A stretch of DNA of 64,000 nucleotides from Chamaecrista fasciculata (GCA_003254925.1 QANZ01036525.1:1-64000), one strand, 5' to 3'. Counted from the first letter of the stretch, positions 46,191 to 58,513 are shown. A program made the numbers and translations. Notes: generated by a model not told the origin, from the letters alone.

Positions 46191-49100
46191 CATTTTTTAG
46201 ATTTTGTTCAACTTTGGGATCCAATTTTGTTTAGTTGGTATGAAACATTGGTTTCTCTATCGGATTCAATGTTTTGTGTTATCTCACTGTTGAATTTCAT
46301 TGTTGTTTGGATCCAATATTGTTCAAATTTTGAATTTGACATCTTGTGTATCAGACTCATTTGGTTCACATTGTTAGTGAACATTTGTTGATAAATTTGT
46401 CGACTAAGGGTTTGCCTATGGAGTTTTTAAAGCATGTGACCCATATGGCTCTTGTTGAAAAATTTTGGAATGACCTTAGTCTAGTGGGAGTCTGAGCTAA
46501 GTCTTTATAGACTTTTGTTTCGTTCCATGACATTTCAATGTCATTTCGTACTCTATCTTATTTAGATACTGAAACCATTTTGTGTTGATGTTTTTATTAC
46601 TTGTTTTCCTATCGGATTTAGTGATCTGTTTTGTGTATATCACTTGTTTCCTTACCGGATTAAGTGATTTGTGAGTATAGTTTCATCTGTTGTGCACTTT
46701 TGTGTGTTTTGTGTTAATTAATTACTTGCTTCAGTATTTTGTTGATTAATCTGTTTATAGATTAATGCTATCCAAGTGGGAGATTGTTGGAATTTTTGTG
46801 TGGATTAGCATTAATCTATTGTAAGATTAATATTTGTGTTTACTGATAAGTAATTAATTTTATCGTAAATCTGAATAAGAATGAATTGGGTTCATATTAC
46901 TTGTGGTAATTCGTGATGGGTTGGATTATCCACAAGCCTTCCGGGACCGGGCTAAGAACCCCAAGCCACGTCCGAAGAGTATTAGTAATTATCCCATTAA
47001 ATTACTAATATATATATGGAGTTTGTTTGTTAAAGGGACTATTCTGTAATTATGTTTAGGACCATTTTGTAATATTCACTAAGTGAATATTTTTGGTATA
47101 TATATACCCAAAGTTGTTTCACAACTTTAAGGTCCACATTTTTGCCCATTTGGTCCCTTCTTTCTCTACTCCGTTTGTGGTAACTCTTTGGATTAGTGGT
47201 TTGAAGATCTTAGCTGCATGTGAGATCGATCTCAACTTCAGGTTAGTGATTTCATCTCCCACATCTCGAATTTATTTTCGTCATTGAGACCTCAGAGAAG
47301 CCGGATTCGGTTGTCAGCTTCTTCCGAAACCACAGCTTCTCTGAGTCTCAGATTAAGGATATCATTAGAAGGGCTCCATGGTTGCTTTCCTACCACCCCA
47401 ATAAAACAATTTTGCCCAAGTTTGAATTCTTCCTCTCCAAAGGTGCTTCTACCTCTGACATTGTCTCGATGACGACTAAGAGACCGTTTTTCCTACAGAG
47501 AAGCTTGGAGAATCATTTAATCCCCACATTAGAGTTTCTAAAAGGGTTTTTTCTATCTGATGAGGCCACCATGGATTGTATAAAAGCATATACACCTATT
47601 ATGTATATCAACAATTTGGCACCAAGTGTCAAATTGTTGCTTGAGAATGGAGTGATAGAGTTAATCATTTCTCGCATACTTGGTCAGAGAGCAAGTGCAA
47701 TTATACAAACCCCGCCAAATGATCTTGTGAAGGCTGTAGAGGAAGTTAAGGCTTTGGGATTTAATCCTTTGCAATCAACATTCTTTTTGGCATTGAAAGC
47801 TAAACTGTGTTTGAGCCAATCTCAGTGGGAAGCCAAAGTTGATGTCTATGAGAAGTGGGGGTGGTCCGAAGAAGCATGTTTGGAAGCATTTAGGAAGCAA
47901 CCGCTATGTATGCTAGCATCCAAGGATAAAATAGATGCAGTTATGAGTTTTTGGGTCAACCAGTTAGGATGGGATCCTTTGGTCCTTGTCGAAGGACCAA
48001 TTATGTTTGGATTTAGCTTGAAGAAAAGGATTATCCCAAGGGCTTTGGTTTTGCAGTTTCTTCTCTCGAAAAGTCTAAGAAACAAGAATGATAGCTTACT
48101 CTGTCCATTTATTATTCCTGAAAAGGTGTTCCTAAAAAGATTTGTGGAATGTTTTGAGGGGCATGATTATCAGCTATTAAAGCTATATGAAGAAAATATG
48201 AACATGTAAGATCATGTGAAGAAGTGCTCGCAAGTGTTTTTCATGGAACTTTTAATATATAGTCATGTGTTATTCAGCCTCATTTTGCACCTCATTAGTC
48301 TTTGCCATTTAAGTATTATGGATGTTTAAATTTTGATTAAACAAACCTTGCTGACTTGTTACATTTACTACCTTGGACCTTCATTGGAGGTTTAGAGATT
48401 ATTAGTATTCACAATTATGATCTATAAGGCGTGAACTCTTCAAAAAAGGAGCAATGCCTGTTTTTGACACATGTTGGATACTTTTATATGATATAATGCG
48501 ATACTTTAAATTACATTTAGACTCTATCGATTTTTTTGTGTACCAGTGTCCACCTAAGCATTCAATGTTTCTTGTATATCATTTTTTATATACTTGATGC
48601 TTTCTCTATAATGGATTTAAGCATAGAAAGGTATTGCGGTTGCAGAAAATGTTTGTGAGCAATTTTAAATAAGGAGGTTTTGCCCTGGTTGTATTAACAA
48701 TACCTTTTGCATAAAGACACAAGATTAAAATTGAGATTGTATAATAGTTGAACTCAGCAGATTTTGGGATTTAATGATATGAAACTGAATCAACAGAGAA
48801 GGTGGTGATGAAATGGAGGTTTGTCATAATGTAGACTACTGAATGCACTTCTGTTTGTGTGTGTGTATATGTTTGTCTGAATTTGTTTTCCATTGTATGT
48901 ATTTATGAATTTGTTTCTCTGCGGTACTAACGTTGCTTTTTTCCTTCAAACACACCACTTCAAGGAGATTGTGTTAACATCAAACTTTGGAGGAGTTTGA
49001 CTGATTTAAATCAGCAGAAGTGTTTCAATGTTTATTTTTCATGATGTAGACTATAATGGTAGTTTTGCTATGCCTTTGCTGAAGTTGAGTAAATCAAGCG

Positions 49101-50016
49101 ATAACTGCTGATTCATTGGAGATTTTGGACGTTATAGACTATTAGATGTTTATTTTGATATGCCTTTGCTGAAGTTGATTATCTATAGATAATAGACAAA
49201 TCATTGAGTTGATAGCATTTTAGCAAACTCTATTACTTTGAAGTTATTAATATATATGCGGATGCTTCATGAGCAAACTGAACAGCCCAATCGTTGTTTA
49301 AAATATGATTTTGGTCCTATTATGTTATCTTTAGGTAAGTAAAATGATTATGTATCACTTAACGATCTCTCTGTAGTTTACTGGATTCTTTTTTTCTTTT
49401 TGATAAATAAAAATGACAAATTTTGATTGGTTATTGTTATTAATTCATGTTTCTTACTTTCTTCAATAGCTTTAGAAACTCATGCAGTGGCAATTTTCTC
49501 TCAATAATAGAGTATATCCGTATAACTTCAAAACAATGACAAAAGTCACAAAGCTTTGAAGAGTATTTAAAAAAAAAAAACAAAGATATATTCACATATC
49601 TCAAATCAAGCATATTTAAAATTTTGAATAAAAGATAATACATTAAATATGATTTAGTGTCCCTATCAAAAAAAGAAACTATTATTCAATATCAAAAGAT
49701 ATATCAAATAGGCACTCTCTAATTTGGATTGAATTGATTATAGTTATCAATTATATTCCTTCATATTATCTCCCATTATATATGAAAGAAAAAGAGAACA
49801 AATTTACTCACAGGAGTACTCGTATATAATAAAGTACTTAAAATAACCTCTAAAAAATCATTTGATTATCTTATCTTATCTTATAATTTCTAAAAAAGTG
49901 TAGTCCCAATTTTTTTTTTTGGGTCGAATAGTCCCAAATCTTTAATATAAAAGATAATTACACAAAAGAAACACCATAAGGCCTTTGCTTTGAACCAAGG
50001 CATAAAGAAAAAACAA

Positions 50017-51246
50017 CGCCAAATGTGAATTTGATCCTGTAACTTTGCTCAAGTTCCCAAATCAATTCTATAACTTTTTTTGTCTCGATTTTGGTCCTGT
50101 AACTTTGCTCAAGTTCCCAAATGAGTCCTATAACTTTTTTTGTCTCGAATTTGGTCCTGTATTTTTGCTCCAAGTCCCAAATCAGTCCTATATCTTTTTT
50201 TATCTCAGTTTTGGTCCCATATGTTTTGAAAACCTCTCATCGTTAGTCCTCCGTCTATTTTAAATTATAATTTAATCCTGAAAACTTCAAATCCCTTTCA
50301 CTTTAGTCCTTGACTATCAAAATGAAAGTGAAAGAGCATCCCTTGAAAATTCTCAAACCTTACATCTTGGTCCCTAATCCATGAATTCTTCTTGAAATGG
50401 AATAGAAATACAAAAAAAAAAAACAAATTAAAAGAAAATGACAGAGGGACCAAAACTAAAAACGCAAAAAATTTAAAACCCACTGGAAAACGTACGAAAA
50501 TCGCCGAAAAACTCATAAAAAAACCCCAATTCTCACTGAATCTCACTCAAGTTATCGCCCTAAAATGATTTAAGAAAGAATTTTAAAAAATTCAAACTTT
50601 TGAGGAAGGAGGTGATAGAAGATTCCCTTACATTTGGTGATTCCGAGAGAGAAGTTCTGAAATCCGTTACATTTCTTCTATCACCTCTCTCCTCAAAAGT
50701 TTGGATTGTCGAAAATTATTTTTTAAAGCATTTGAGGGCGATTATTTGAGTGAGATTTCAGTGAGAATTGAGATTTTTGGATGAGTTCTTGAGTTTCTTG
50801 GCGATTTCTGTACGTTTTTCGGCAAGTTTGGGGCATTTTCAGGTGGGTTTTAAATTTTCTGCATTTTCAGTTTTGATCCCTCTGTCATTTGCCTTAATTT
50901 GTGTTGTTTTTGCATTTCTATTCCATTTCATGAAGAATTCGTGGATTAGAGACCAAGATATAACGTTTGAGAATCTTCAGAGATACTCTTTCACTTTCAT
51001 TTTGATAGTCAGGGACTAAAGTGAAAGGGACTTGAATTTTTCAGGACTAAACTGGAATTTAAAATATACGGAGGACTAATGGTGGGAGGTTTTCAAAACA
51101 TATGGGATAAAAAGTGAGACAAAAAAAGATATAGGACTGATTTGGGACCTAGAGCAAAGATACAGGACCAAATTCGAGACAAAAAAATTTATAGGACTGA
51201 TTTGGGAACTTGAGCAAAGTTAGAGGACCAAATTCGCACTTTGGCC
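50017..51246. mobile_element. Large fold-back element (right copy)
   Basis: Duplicate of 36115-37347, carried along by the segmental duplication. It is nearly identical apart from a poly-A length change. Confidence 0.8.
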
Positions 51247-51345
51247 AAAAAAACATTTTGTAAAGACTTTCAGTATGCCATCCTGAAGTGGACCACGGAT
51301 TTGGGCAGCCCAATCACCCAAAAGCCCAAAGTAAGAAAAAAAGAA

Positions 51346-51718
51346 GGCTAAAGTACTAATTTAGTCCCCAAACTTTACAACAATTGTCAACTTCATCCCC
51401 AGTCTTTTTTTCGATCAGTTTCGTCCTCAATGTTTCACATTTTGGTCAATTTTATTATTTGTTCTTACCTTAGCCAAATATTATCAACAAAATCTACGTG
51501 ACTAATGATATATAACGTAAAATTGATAGGAAAAAAAACTCAAATCCTAACTCAGATTAAAAAACATGATGCAGTCTGTCGTTAATTTATTGAAAGAAGT
51601 TAGTCCAAACATAAAATTGACTAAAATGTGAAACATACGGACAAAATTGAGAGAAAAAAAGATTGGTGACGAAATTGATAGTTAGTATAAAGTTTAAGGA
51701 CGAAATTATTATTTTGCC
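51346..51718. mobile_element. Fold-back MULE upstream of mTERF copy 3
   Basis: Duplicate of 37447-37819 with the same 9-base flanks (AAAAAAGAA). Confidence 0.85.
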
Positions 51719-51995
51719 AAAAAAGAAAGTAGAATAGCTATAATCGAAGTTCCTCAGCATCGTCTTTTATGTCTTCCTAGGAGACGAGAACTAGCATAAC
51801 AGAATGAAAATGAAGTCTGGAAGTAATGGAATTGGAATATGCATGAAACGGGGCGTTTCTGGTGAAGTCTTCAATTGAATGTGGCTTTGATTTAATGCTG
51901 GATTTCGAGATTCTTGCATCGACTCTTTCACGCAATGCAAACAAACCCTAATAAGAAAATCGTGGTAGGTTCCTTCCTTTTGCTGCTGAAATCTG

Positions 51996-53189
51996 ATGTC
52001 GAAGCTCATTTCTAGATCGCAATGTCGCAAAGCCCTTCTGTATTTGAAGGGTATCGTCGCATTCGTAACAACATCATCGTCGTCTTCACAAAACTCACAA
52101 TACTGTTCTATTTTACTACACCATCCATCGTCGGCATTCGCTCTCAATTACACAACAAATGCAATCGCTTCTTCAGGTAAACACTCGTACACTGTGTCGT
52201 ACCTCGTAAACAATTTTGGCTTCTCCCCTCAAACTGCTTTAAATGCTTCCAAGCGAGTTCGTTTTGAGACCTCAGAGAAGCCGGATTCGGTTGTCAGCTT
52301 CTTCCGCAACCACGGCTTCTCTGAGTCTCAGATTAAGGATATCATTAGAAAGGCTCCATGGCTGCTTTCCTGCCACCCCAACAAAACTATTTTGCCCAAG
52401 TTTGAATTCTTCCTCTCCAAAGGTGCTTCTACCTCTGACATTGTCTTGATGACGACTAAGAGCCCGAGATTTCTACAGAGAAGCTTGGAGAATCATTTAA
52501 TCCCCTCATATGAATTGCTAAAAGGGTTTTTTCTATCTGATAAGGCCACTGTCAATTGTATAATAACATATCCACTTATTATCTCTAAAAGTCTTAAGGA
52601 ACCAAGTGTGAAATTGTTGCTTGAGAATGGAGTGACAGACTTAAACATTGCTCACCTACTTGGTTCGAGAGCTTTTAAAAGTCAACGCCCCCCACTAAAT
52701 GAGCTTGTGAAGGCTGTAGAGGAAGTTAAGGCTTTGGGATTTAATCCTTTGTATACAGGATTCGTTTTGGCATTGAAAGTCAAACTGTGTTTGAGCCAAT
52801 CTCAGTGGGAAGCCAAAGTTGATGTCTATAAGAAGTGGGGGTGGTCCGAAGAAGCATGTTTGGAAGCATTTAGGAAGCAACCGCTATGTATGCTAGCATC
52901 CAAGGATAAAATAGATGCAGTTTTGAGTTTTTGGGTCAACCAGTTGGGTTGGGATCCTTTGGTCCTTGTCGAAAGACCATATATTTTTGGATATAGCTTG
53001 AAGAAAAGGATTATCCCAAGGGCTTTGGTTTTGCAGTTTCTTCTCTCTAAAAGTCTAATAAACAAGAATGATGGCTTACTCTCTCCATTTATTGTTCCTG
53101 AAAAGATGTTCCTAAAAAGATTTGTGAAATGTTTTGAGGGGCATGATTATCAGCTATTAAAGCTATATGAAGAAACTATGAACATGTAA
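51996..53189 (+). CDS. mTERF-family protein, copy 3
   Basis: 397 residues, intronless. Identical to copy 1 up to about residue 305 apart from one Leu-to-Lys change (KSLKEPSV). It then diverges: VERPYIFGYSLKKR where the other copies have VEGPIMFGFSLKKR, then LINKNDGLLSPFIVPEK and a final EETMNM. It has the same mitochondrial presequence and mTERF repeats. The shared 5' flank includes one fold-back MULE and, further upstream, a 1.2 kb fold-back element. Confidence 0.9.
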   Translation: MSKLISRSQCRKALLYLKGIVAFVTTSSSSSQNSQYCSILLHHPSSAFALNYTTNAIASSGKHSYTVSYLVNNFGFSPQTALNASKRVRFETSEKPDSVVSFFRNHGFSESQIKDIIRKAPWLLSCHPNKTILPKFEFFLSKGASTSDIVLMTTKSPRFLQRSLENHLIPSYELLKGFFLSDKATVNCIITYPLIISKSLKEPSVKLLLENGVTDLNIAHLLGSRAFKSQRPPLNELVKAVEEVKALGFNPLYTGFVLALKVKLCLSQSQWEAKVDVYKKWGWSEEACLEAFRKQPLCMLASKDKIDAVLSFWVNQLGWDPLVLVERPYIFGYSLKKRIIPRALVLQFLLSKSLINKNDGLLSPFIVPEKMFLKRFVKCFEGHDYQLLKLYEETMNM

Positions 53190-53569
53190 GATCATGTGAA
53201 GAAATGCTCGCTAGTGGTTTTCATGGAACTTTTAATATATAGTCTTGTGTAATTCAGCCTCATTTTGCACCTAATTAGTCTTTGCCATTTACTTAGGTAA
53301 GTACTGTGGATGTTTAAATTTTGATTCAACAAACCTTGCTGCCTTGTTACATTTACTACCTTGGACCTTCATTGGAGGTTTAGAGATTATTAATATTCAC
53401 AATTATGATCTATAAGGCGTGAACTCTTCAAAAAAGGAGCAATGCCTGTTTTTGACACGTGTTGGACACTTTTATATGATAATGCGATACTTTAAATTAC
53501 ATTTGGACTCTATCGATTTTGTTGTGTACCAGTGTCCACCTGAGCATTCATGGTTTCTTGTATATCATT

Positions 53570-54951
53570 TTTTTATATTACTTGATGCTTTCTCTATAAT
53601 GGATTTAAGCATAGAAAGGTATTGCGGTTGCAGAAAATGTTTGTGAGCAATTTTAAATAAGGAGGTTTTGCCCTGGTTGTATTAACAATACTTTTTGCAT
53701 AAAGGCACACGATTAAAATTGAGATTGTGTAATAGTTGAACTCTGAGCAGATTTTGGGATTTACTGATATGAAACTGAATCAACAGAGAAGGTGGTGATG
53801 AAATGGAGGTTTGTCGTAATGTAGACTCCCGAATGCACTTCTGTTTGTGTGTGTATGTTTGTATGTATTTATGAATTGGGCAAAACTTATATCAAGTTCC
53901 CTACATCTTTGCTATCAAGTTCTGCAATCAACATTTGACACGTGGCAAAAATTTTATATATGGTCATGGTAGAGAGAAAATATTAAACACCACTTTTTGC
54001 ATGACCAATCATTGAAGAGAGAGAATGTAATCAAGACTTGTCATTGGTGGAACTTGATAGCAAGGATCTAAGGAACTTGATATAAGTTTTATGAATTTGT
54101 TTTTCTGCTGTACTAATGTTGCTTTTTTCCTTCAAACACACCACTTCAAGGAGATTGTTAACATCAAACTCTGATTTAAATCAGCAAAAGTGTTTCAATG
54201 TTGATTTTTCATGATGTAGACTATAGGATGGTAGTTTTGCTATGCCTTTGCTGAAGTTGAGTAAATCAACCGATAACTGCTGATTCATTGGAGATTTTGG
54301 ACGATATAGACTATTAGATGTTTTTTTTGATATGCCTTTCTTGAAGTTGATTATCTATAGATAATAGTCAAATCATTGAGTTGATAGAATTTTAGCAAAT
54401 TATATTATTTTCAAGTTATTAATATTTATGCTGATGCTTCCTGAGCAAACTGAACAGCCCAATCGTTGTTTAAAATCTGATATTGGTCCTATAATGTATT
54501 CTTTAGGTAAGTAAAATGATTATGTATGACTTGACGGTCTCTCTGTAGTTTACTGGATTCTTTTTCCTTTTTTGACAAATAAAAGTGGAATATTTTGATT
54601 GATTATTGATATTAATTCATGTTTATTACTTTCTTCAATAGCTTTAGAAACTCAAGTTGTTGTGGCAATTTTCTCTCAATAATAGAGTATATCCGTATAA
54701 CTTCAAAACAATGGCAAAAGTTACCAAGATTTGAAGAGTATTTAAAATAAAACAAAGATATATTCACATATCTCTAAACAAGCATATTTAAAATTTTGAA
54801 TAAAAGATAATAGATTAAATATGATTGAGTGTACCTATAGAAAAAAAAAAACTATTATTCAGTATCACAAGATATATCAAATAGGCATTCTCTAATTTGA
54901 ATTGAATTTATTATAGTTATCAATTATATTTTTTCATATCATCACCCATTA
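53570..54951. repeat. mTERF 3'-flank repeat behind copy 3
   Basis: Homologous to 34685-35870, 48594-49790 and 60095-60990 (marker word GGTATTGCGGTTGCAGAAAA). It is interrupted by one MITE at 53878 and ends at an LTR insertion at 54952. Confidence 0.85.
53878..54087. mobile_element. 210-bp MITE with 10-bp duplication
   Basis: Starts GGGCAAAACTTATATCAAG and ends CTTGATATAAGT, flanked by TTTATGAATT at 53868-53877 and 54088-54097. The uninterrupted site is present in the other three 3'-flank copies, so insertion followed array expansion. Confidence 0.88.
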
Positions 54952-56107
54952 TGTAACATCCTTTTTAATTATACTATTATAATAAATTTCATAAAAAATT
55001 AACTCTATTATTTATAAAACAAAATATAAAATGTCACTAAATAAATTGTCAACTAAATAAAATTATTGATATACATAATTCTTTTTACATAAATTAAATA
55101 GTTTATCAACTAAACTTTTAGTCCCATAATAGCTTTTGATCCTAAACGTGTAGTCGATTGACTTCTAAGCAAGATTTATCATCTCTTGATTTGGATATAT
55201 CATGAAATAAGAAGAAGAATTGAAAATTCTCAATAAGAAAGGAAACAAATTAAAAACACTTTACATGATGCTAACCGTATAAGTTACAACAATAATACAA
55301 ATATTTCAATAAATACATAAAACATTATCTCAAGCTCAAACACATAAACTCATTTTTAACTTTAACATTTACACTATGGTCACGGTCTCTCTTACCGTAC
55401 TATCTCATAGTTTGTGACTTTCCTCACTCATCTCGGTGGCTTTCCTCATTACCGTCTCTGTATATACCAAGGTGTCCCTCAGCTGGATTCAAACAGACAA
55501 ACCATGATTGAGATCACCTGGTGGCTTTTCTCACTCACCGAGGATCATCTCTCCCGAGATCATATCTCCTTCGCATCTTGAGATCACCTCCCTTACCGAA
55601 GATCATTTCTCCATAATTCATGTTATTGAGTTTGAGATAATAAAGTATAAAAAAAAAACTGATAAAATAAAATACAAATAAACTTATACAGAATTAAAAT
55701 AAGAAGATGAATCTTTAACCTATCTAATTTTCACGAATATAATATTTGTTCTCATTTTTCTTCACTCTCTTAATCTCACAATGTCTCTCTTCCTTTCTTA
55801 TTTATTTTATTTTAGTCCCTAATTTAATTTCTCATAATCTCAATCTCTCTTAATTCCCTCACTCTCTCGACCTCCCTCCCTCTCTCTCTCTCTCTCTCCT
55901 CTATGTTTGCTTTGCTTCATCAATTAGAAGTTTAGAACCAATTTATAGAAGGAAAATCACCCTCCTCATGTGCCACGTGTCCTATCCATCTTCCTCCTCC
56001 TTCACTCAAAGTCTCACACACTTCATCTAACTTAATGGTCAAGTAGATGGGAGACGTATCTTGTTTAAGTTTCTTCTCTATTTTTTTCTTAACCGACCTT
56101 AGCTTCT

Positions 56108-56134
56108 AATATATATATATATATATATATAATA
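56108..56134. repeat. (AT)n microsatellite
   Basis: A near-pure AT run inside the solo LTR, shortly before the nested element. Confidence 0.9.
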
Positions 56135-56535
56135 TAATCTGTTATTAATATTAATTACAATATACATATATTAATTATTAATTAATAAATGTTATACTTA
56201 TTTTAAAATTGGCCAAAGTCCTATTTTGGTCCCCCAGTTATGCTCAGTGTTCCAAATTGGTCCCCTAGTTATTTTTCGTTCCATATTGGTCCCCCAGTTA
56301 NATGGTTTAGCCATGGTGAAATTAACATATATAGCTCCAAAGAAAGATGAAGAAGAGGGTCAACTAAATCATCTTCAAGTTCAACAATCTAATTCTACAA
56401 AATGAAGAAGAAAGCCTACGAAGAATTAATTAAAAAAAGTGCACACAGATTTCACAATCCCTAATACTAATATATATATATCCCATGGCATTAACAATTC
56501 ATCGAATACTTTCACTTCTTCAAGAACCCTTCGGC

Positions 56536-56789
56536 CATCTTCAAGTAATCCCCATATCCACCGTCATCGCCGTCTCCGCTTCGGCAGGGGAATGTCCATG
56601 TCCATGACCATGTGACGTTGTTTTTGAATCAGATCCCGAATACGACTTCATAAATTCTTGAGCCAATTTCATATAATCCCCGTACCCACCGGAATGACCT
56701 TGATTGGCGTGTTAGTGCGCCTGATCTGGTTTGGAAGAGTGCGAACCGGCGCCGCCGCCGTGTACGGTGGCGGCGGAACAACAAGCGGA
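56536..56789 (-). pseudogene. Captured 3' exon fragment, GGYGDYxK protein
   Basis: The minus strand encodes GGYGDYMKLAQEFMKSYSG and, after a frame change, GGYGDYLKMAEGFLKK followed by a stop and a plausible 3' untranslated stretch. The paired GGYGDYxKxAxxF motifs and His/Gly-rich linker resemble the C-terminus of small nodulin-related/stress proteins. The donor gene was not identified with certainty. Confidence 0.4.
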
Positions 56790-57020
56790 TTCCCCTGCAT
56801 CTCTAAAACCTTCTTTCCACTGCAATTTTTTCTTTACAATTCGAAGCGAAAACGGAAGCTCCACGCTATTCGCTTTCCTCTCGATAATTGCCGGAATAAT
56901 CTCGTCGCCGCCGTTTCCGGTGCTCCAGTCTGGCGGGTCTTGCCGGATTTCCAACCATGGAGGTTTGATACTGTTAAGCTTAGAAGAATCTGTACCGAAA
57001 GTCCGAAACCATCAGATGCT
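56790..57020 (-). pseudogene. Captured exon fragment, TPR-like gene
   Basis: The minus frame reads TDSSKLNSIKPPWLEIRQDP, then PDWSTGNGGDEIIPAIIERK and FSLRIVKKKLQWKEGFRDAG. From memory this resembles the N-terminal half of a plant TPR-like family (At1g07280/At2g29670 type). It lacks the start and the downstream part and is fused to an unrelated tail. The family identity is moderate; the exon-like nature is strong. Confidence 0.5.
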
Positions 57021-57684
57021 GAATATGTGGCGTTACTCTTGCCGCAGAGAGAGACGGAGAGAGAAAAGTTTTTTTTTTTGTGAAATAAACTAAAACCCCC
57101 CATTATTTCTTTTCTCTTACATTTTGGTTCTATTATAGAGAAAAAGGTCCTTGATGCAAAAAATTTAAACTTTTAGGAGTTAAAAATCAATTTTATCTTT
57201 TTTTTAAAAGAAAAATGGATGAAAACTATTAGATGGACCAACTTTGCCAAGTTTTGCATAACTGGGGGATCAATATGGAATGAAAAATAACTGGAGGACC
57301 AATTTGAAACACTGAGCATAATTGGGAGACCAAAATAGAACTTTGACCTTTAAAATTTGGGATGTTACACATTATATATGAAAGAAAAAGAGAATAAATT
57401 CACTCATAGGAGTAACTCGTATATAATAAAGTACTTAAAATAACCTCTAAAAAAACCATTTGATTATCTTATCTTATCTTATAACTTCTAAAAAAGTGTA
57501 GTCCCAAATTTTTTTTTTGGTCGAATAGTCCGAAATCTTAATATAAAAAATAATTACACAAAAAAACACCACAAGGCCTTTGCTTTGAACCATGGCATAA
57601 AGACTTTCAGTATGCCACCCAGAAGTTGGACCACAGATTTGGGCAGCACCAATCACCCAAAAGCCCATAGTTTGCTAGAAAATA

Positions 57685-58255
57685 AAGGCAAAAGTACTAA
57701 TTTCGTCCCCAAACTTTACACCAACTGTCACTTTTGTCCCTAATCTTTTTTTTCTGTCAATTTTGTCCCAAATGTTTCATATTTTGGTAGGGGTGTACAC
57801 GAGCTAGCCCGGGTTTTTGGCCGGCCCGGGTCACCGGGTCCGGCCGGGCCAATAATTTTTTTTTAAAAAATTTTTATTCATTCTATATTTATTTTAACTT
57901 GTATATATTGATAAAACAATTAATTTTGAATTAATATAATGATGTTGTTATTAATAAAGGCATTTAATTTGACTTAATTGTTAAAAAAATGTTAAGTTAA
58001 GTGAGATTAAATATATATTTTATGTATATTCTTAATATAAAAATGATAAAAATAATAATAGATATGTATTTCTTACAATTAAAAAAATATTTAGTGATAT
58101 AAAATATAAATATGTACAATAAAAAATTTATTTTTTTTCTAAAAAAAATGAGGATAACTCGAGTCAGACCGGGTCTAGAGACACTAGACTCGGACCCGGG
58201 CCGTGTCGGGCCTATGGTGTACAGTTAAATAGAAAGTTTGATGAATAAATTAGTA
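57685..58255. mobile_element. Broken fold-back MULE with hAT-like insert
   Basis: The left part (57685-57786) is a third copy of the 37447 element. It is interrupted at 57787 by sequence beginning TAGGGGTGTACACGAGC, a hAT-like end, with CCGGGTCCGGCCGGGCC subterminal words and a CGGACCCGGGCC block at about 58190. The right terminus and a duplication are not clear. Confidence 0.55.
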
Positions 58256-58513
58256 CTTTAAAAAAAAAAAACCTGCATCGTCTGTTATGGCTTCCTAGGA
58301 GACGAGAACTAGCATAACAGAATGAAAATGAAGTCTGGAAGTAATGGAATTGGGATATGCATGAAACGGGGCGTTTCTGGTGAAGTCTTCAATTGAATGT
58401 GGCTTTGATTTAATGTTGGATTTCGAGATTCTTGCATCGACTCTTTCACGCAATGCAAACAAACCCTAATAAGAAAATCGCGGTATGTTCCTTCCTTTTG
58501 CTGCTGAAATCTG

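Larger units (their letters stand above)
45439..47282 (+). mobile_element. Degraded Ty1/Copia LTR element (fossil)
   Basis: An old, broken Copia-type remnant. A well-marked 3' LTR of about 500 bases (46785-47282, starting TGTTGG, ending CA) follows a purine-rich tract. A short piece of the 5' LTR lies at the left end. A trace of the pol end lies just upstream of the purine tract. Most of the interior is lost or replaced. It is non-functional. Confidence 0.7.
45165..48209 (+). pseudogene. mTERF copy 2, split by a Copia insertion
   Basis: The 5' part (45165 to about 45438) encodes a presequence (MWKLISKSQCRKALSYLKDI) and the start of the fold. The 3' part (47283-48209) carries the rest with the GWSEEACLEAFRKQPLCM region and ends NMNM. 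They are separated by a degraded LTR element of about 1.84 kb. Flanking TCGAG and TTGAG look like its 5 bp duplication. As it stands a full mTERF cannot be read from the genomic frame. The 3' part is closest to copy 4. Neither part has additional stops of its own, suggesting the gene was functional until the insertion. Confidence 0.88.
48582..52919. repeat. Segmental duplication, right copy
   Basis: Partner of 34678-39020. Here the block is preceded by mTERF copy 2 without any gap, which shows what the left copy should be preceded by. Confidence 0.9.
56211..57348. mobile_element. Pack-MULE B carrying host gene fragments
   Basis: A 1138-base element with ends GGCCAAAGTCCTATTTTGG and inverse. 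The exact 9-base duplication TTTAAAATT lies at 56202-56210 and 57349-57357. The right arm is about 280 bases and is close to that of the element at 40082; the left arm is cut to about 90. The cargo (about 56305-57075) is unlike element A's and reads as protein-coding on the minus strand. A single N is at 56301. Confidence 0.87.
54952..57369. mobile_element. Solo LTR (fossil), with nested Pack-MULE
   Basis: Begins TGTAACATCC and ends GGATGTTACA. The 5-base duplication CATTA lies at 54947-54951 and 57370-57374. TGTAAC...GTTACA ends suit a Ty3/Gypsy-type LTR. No internal region or second LTR is present, so it looks like a solo LTR left by recombination. About 1.28 kb is its own and the rest is the nested element. 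The uninterrupted site is visible in the other mTERF flanks. Confidence 0.78.

Noticed and set aside
45800-46391. Periodic peptide frame LLDSVQFGLQEAFEVTLLQ
   Set aside because: A 60-bp tandem repeat inside the Copia remnant; periodicity explains the open frame.
56658-57093. Plus-strand frames of 120-141 codons in Pack-MULE B
   Set aside because: They are antisense to the recognisable host-like coding on the minus strand.
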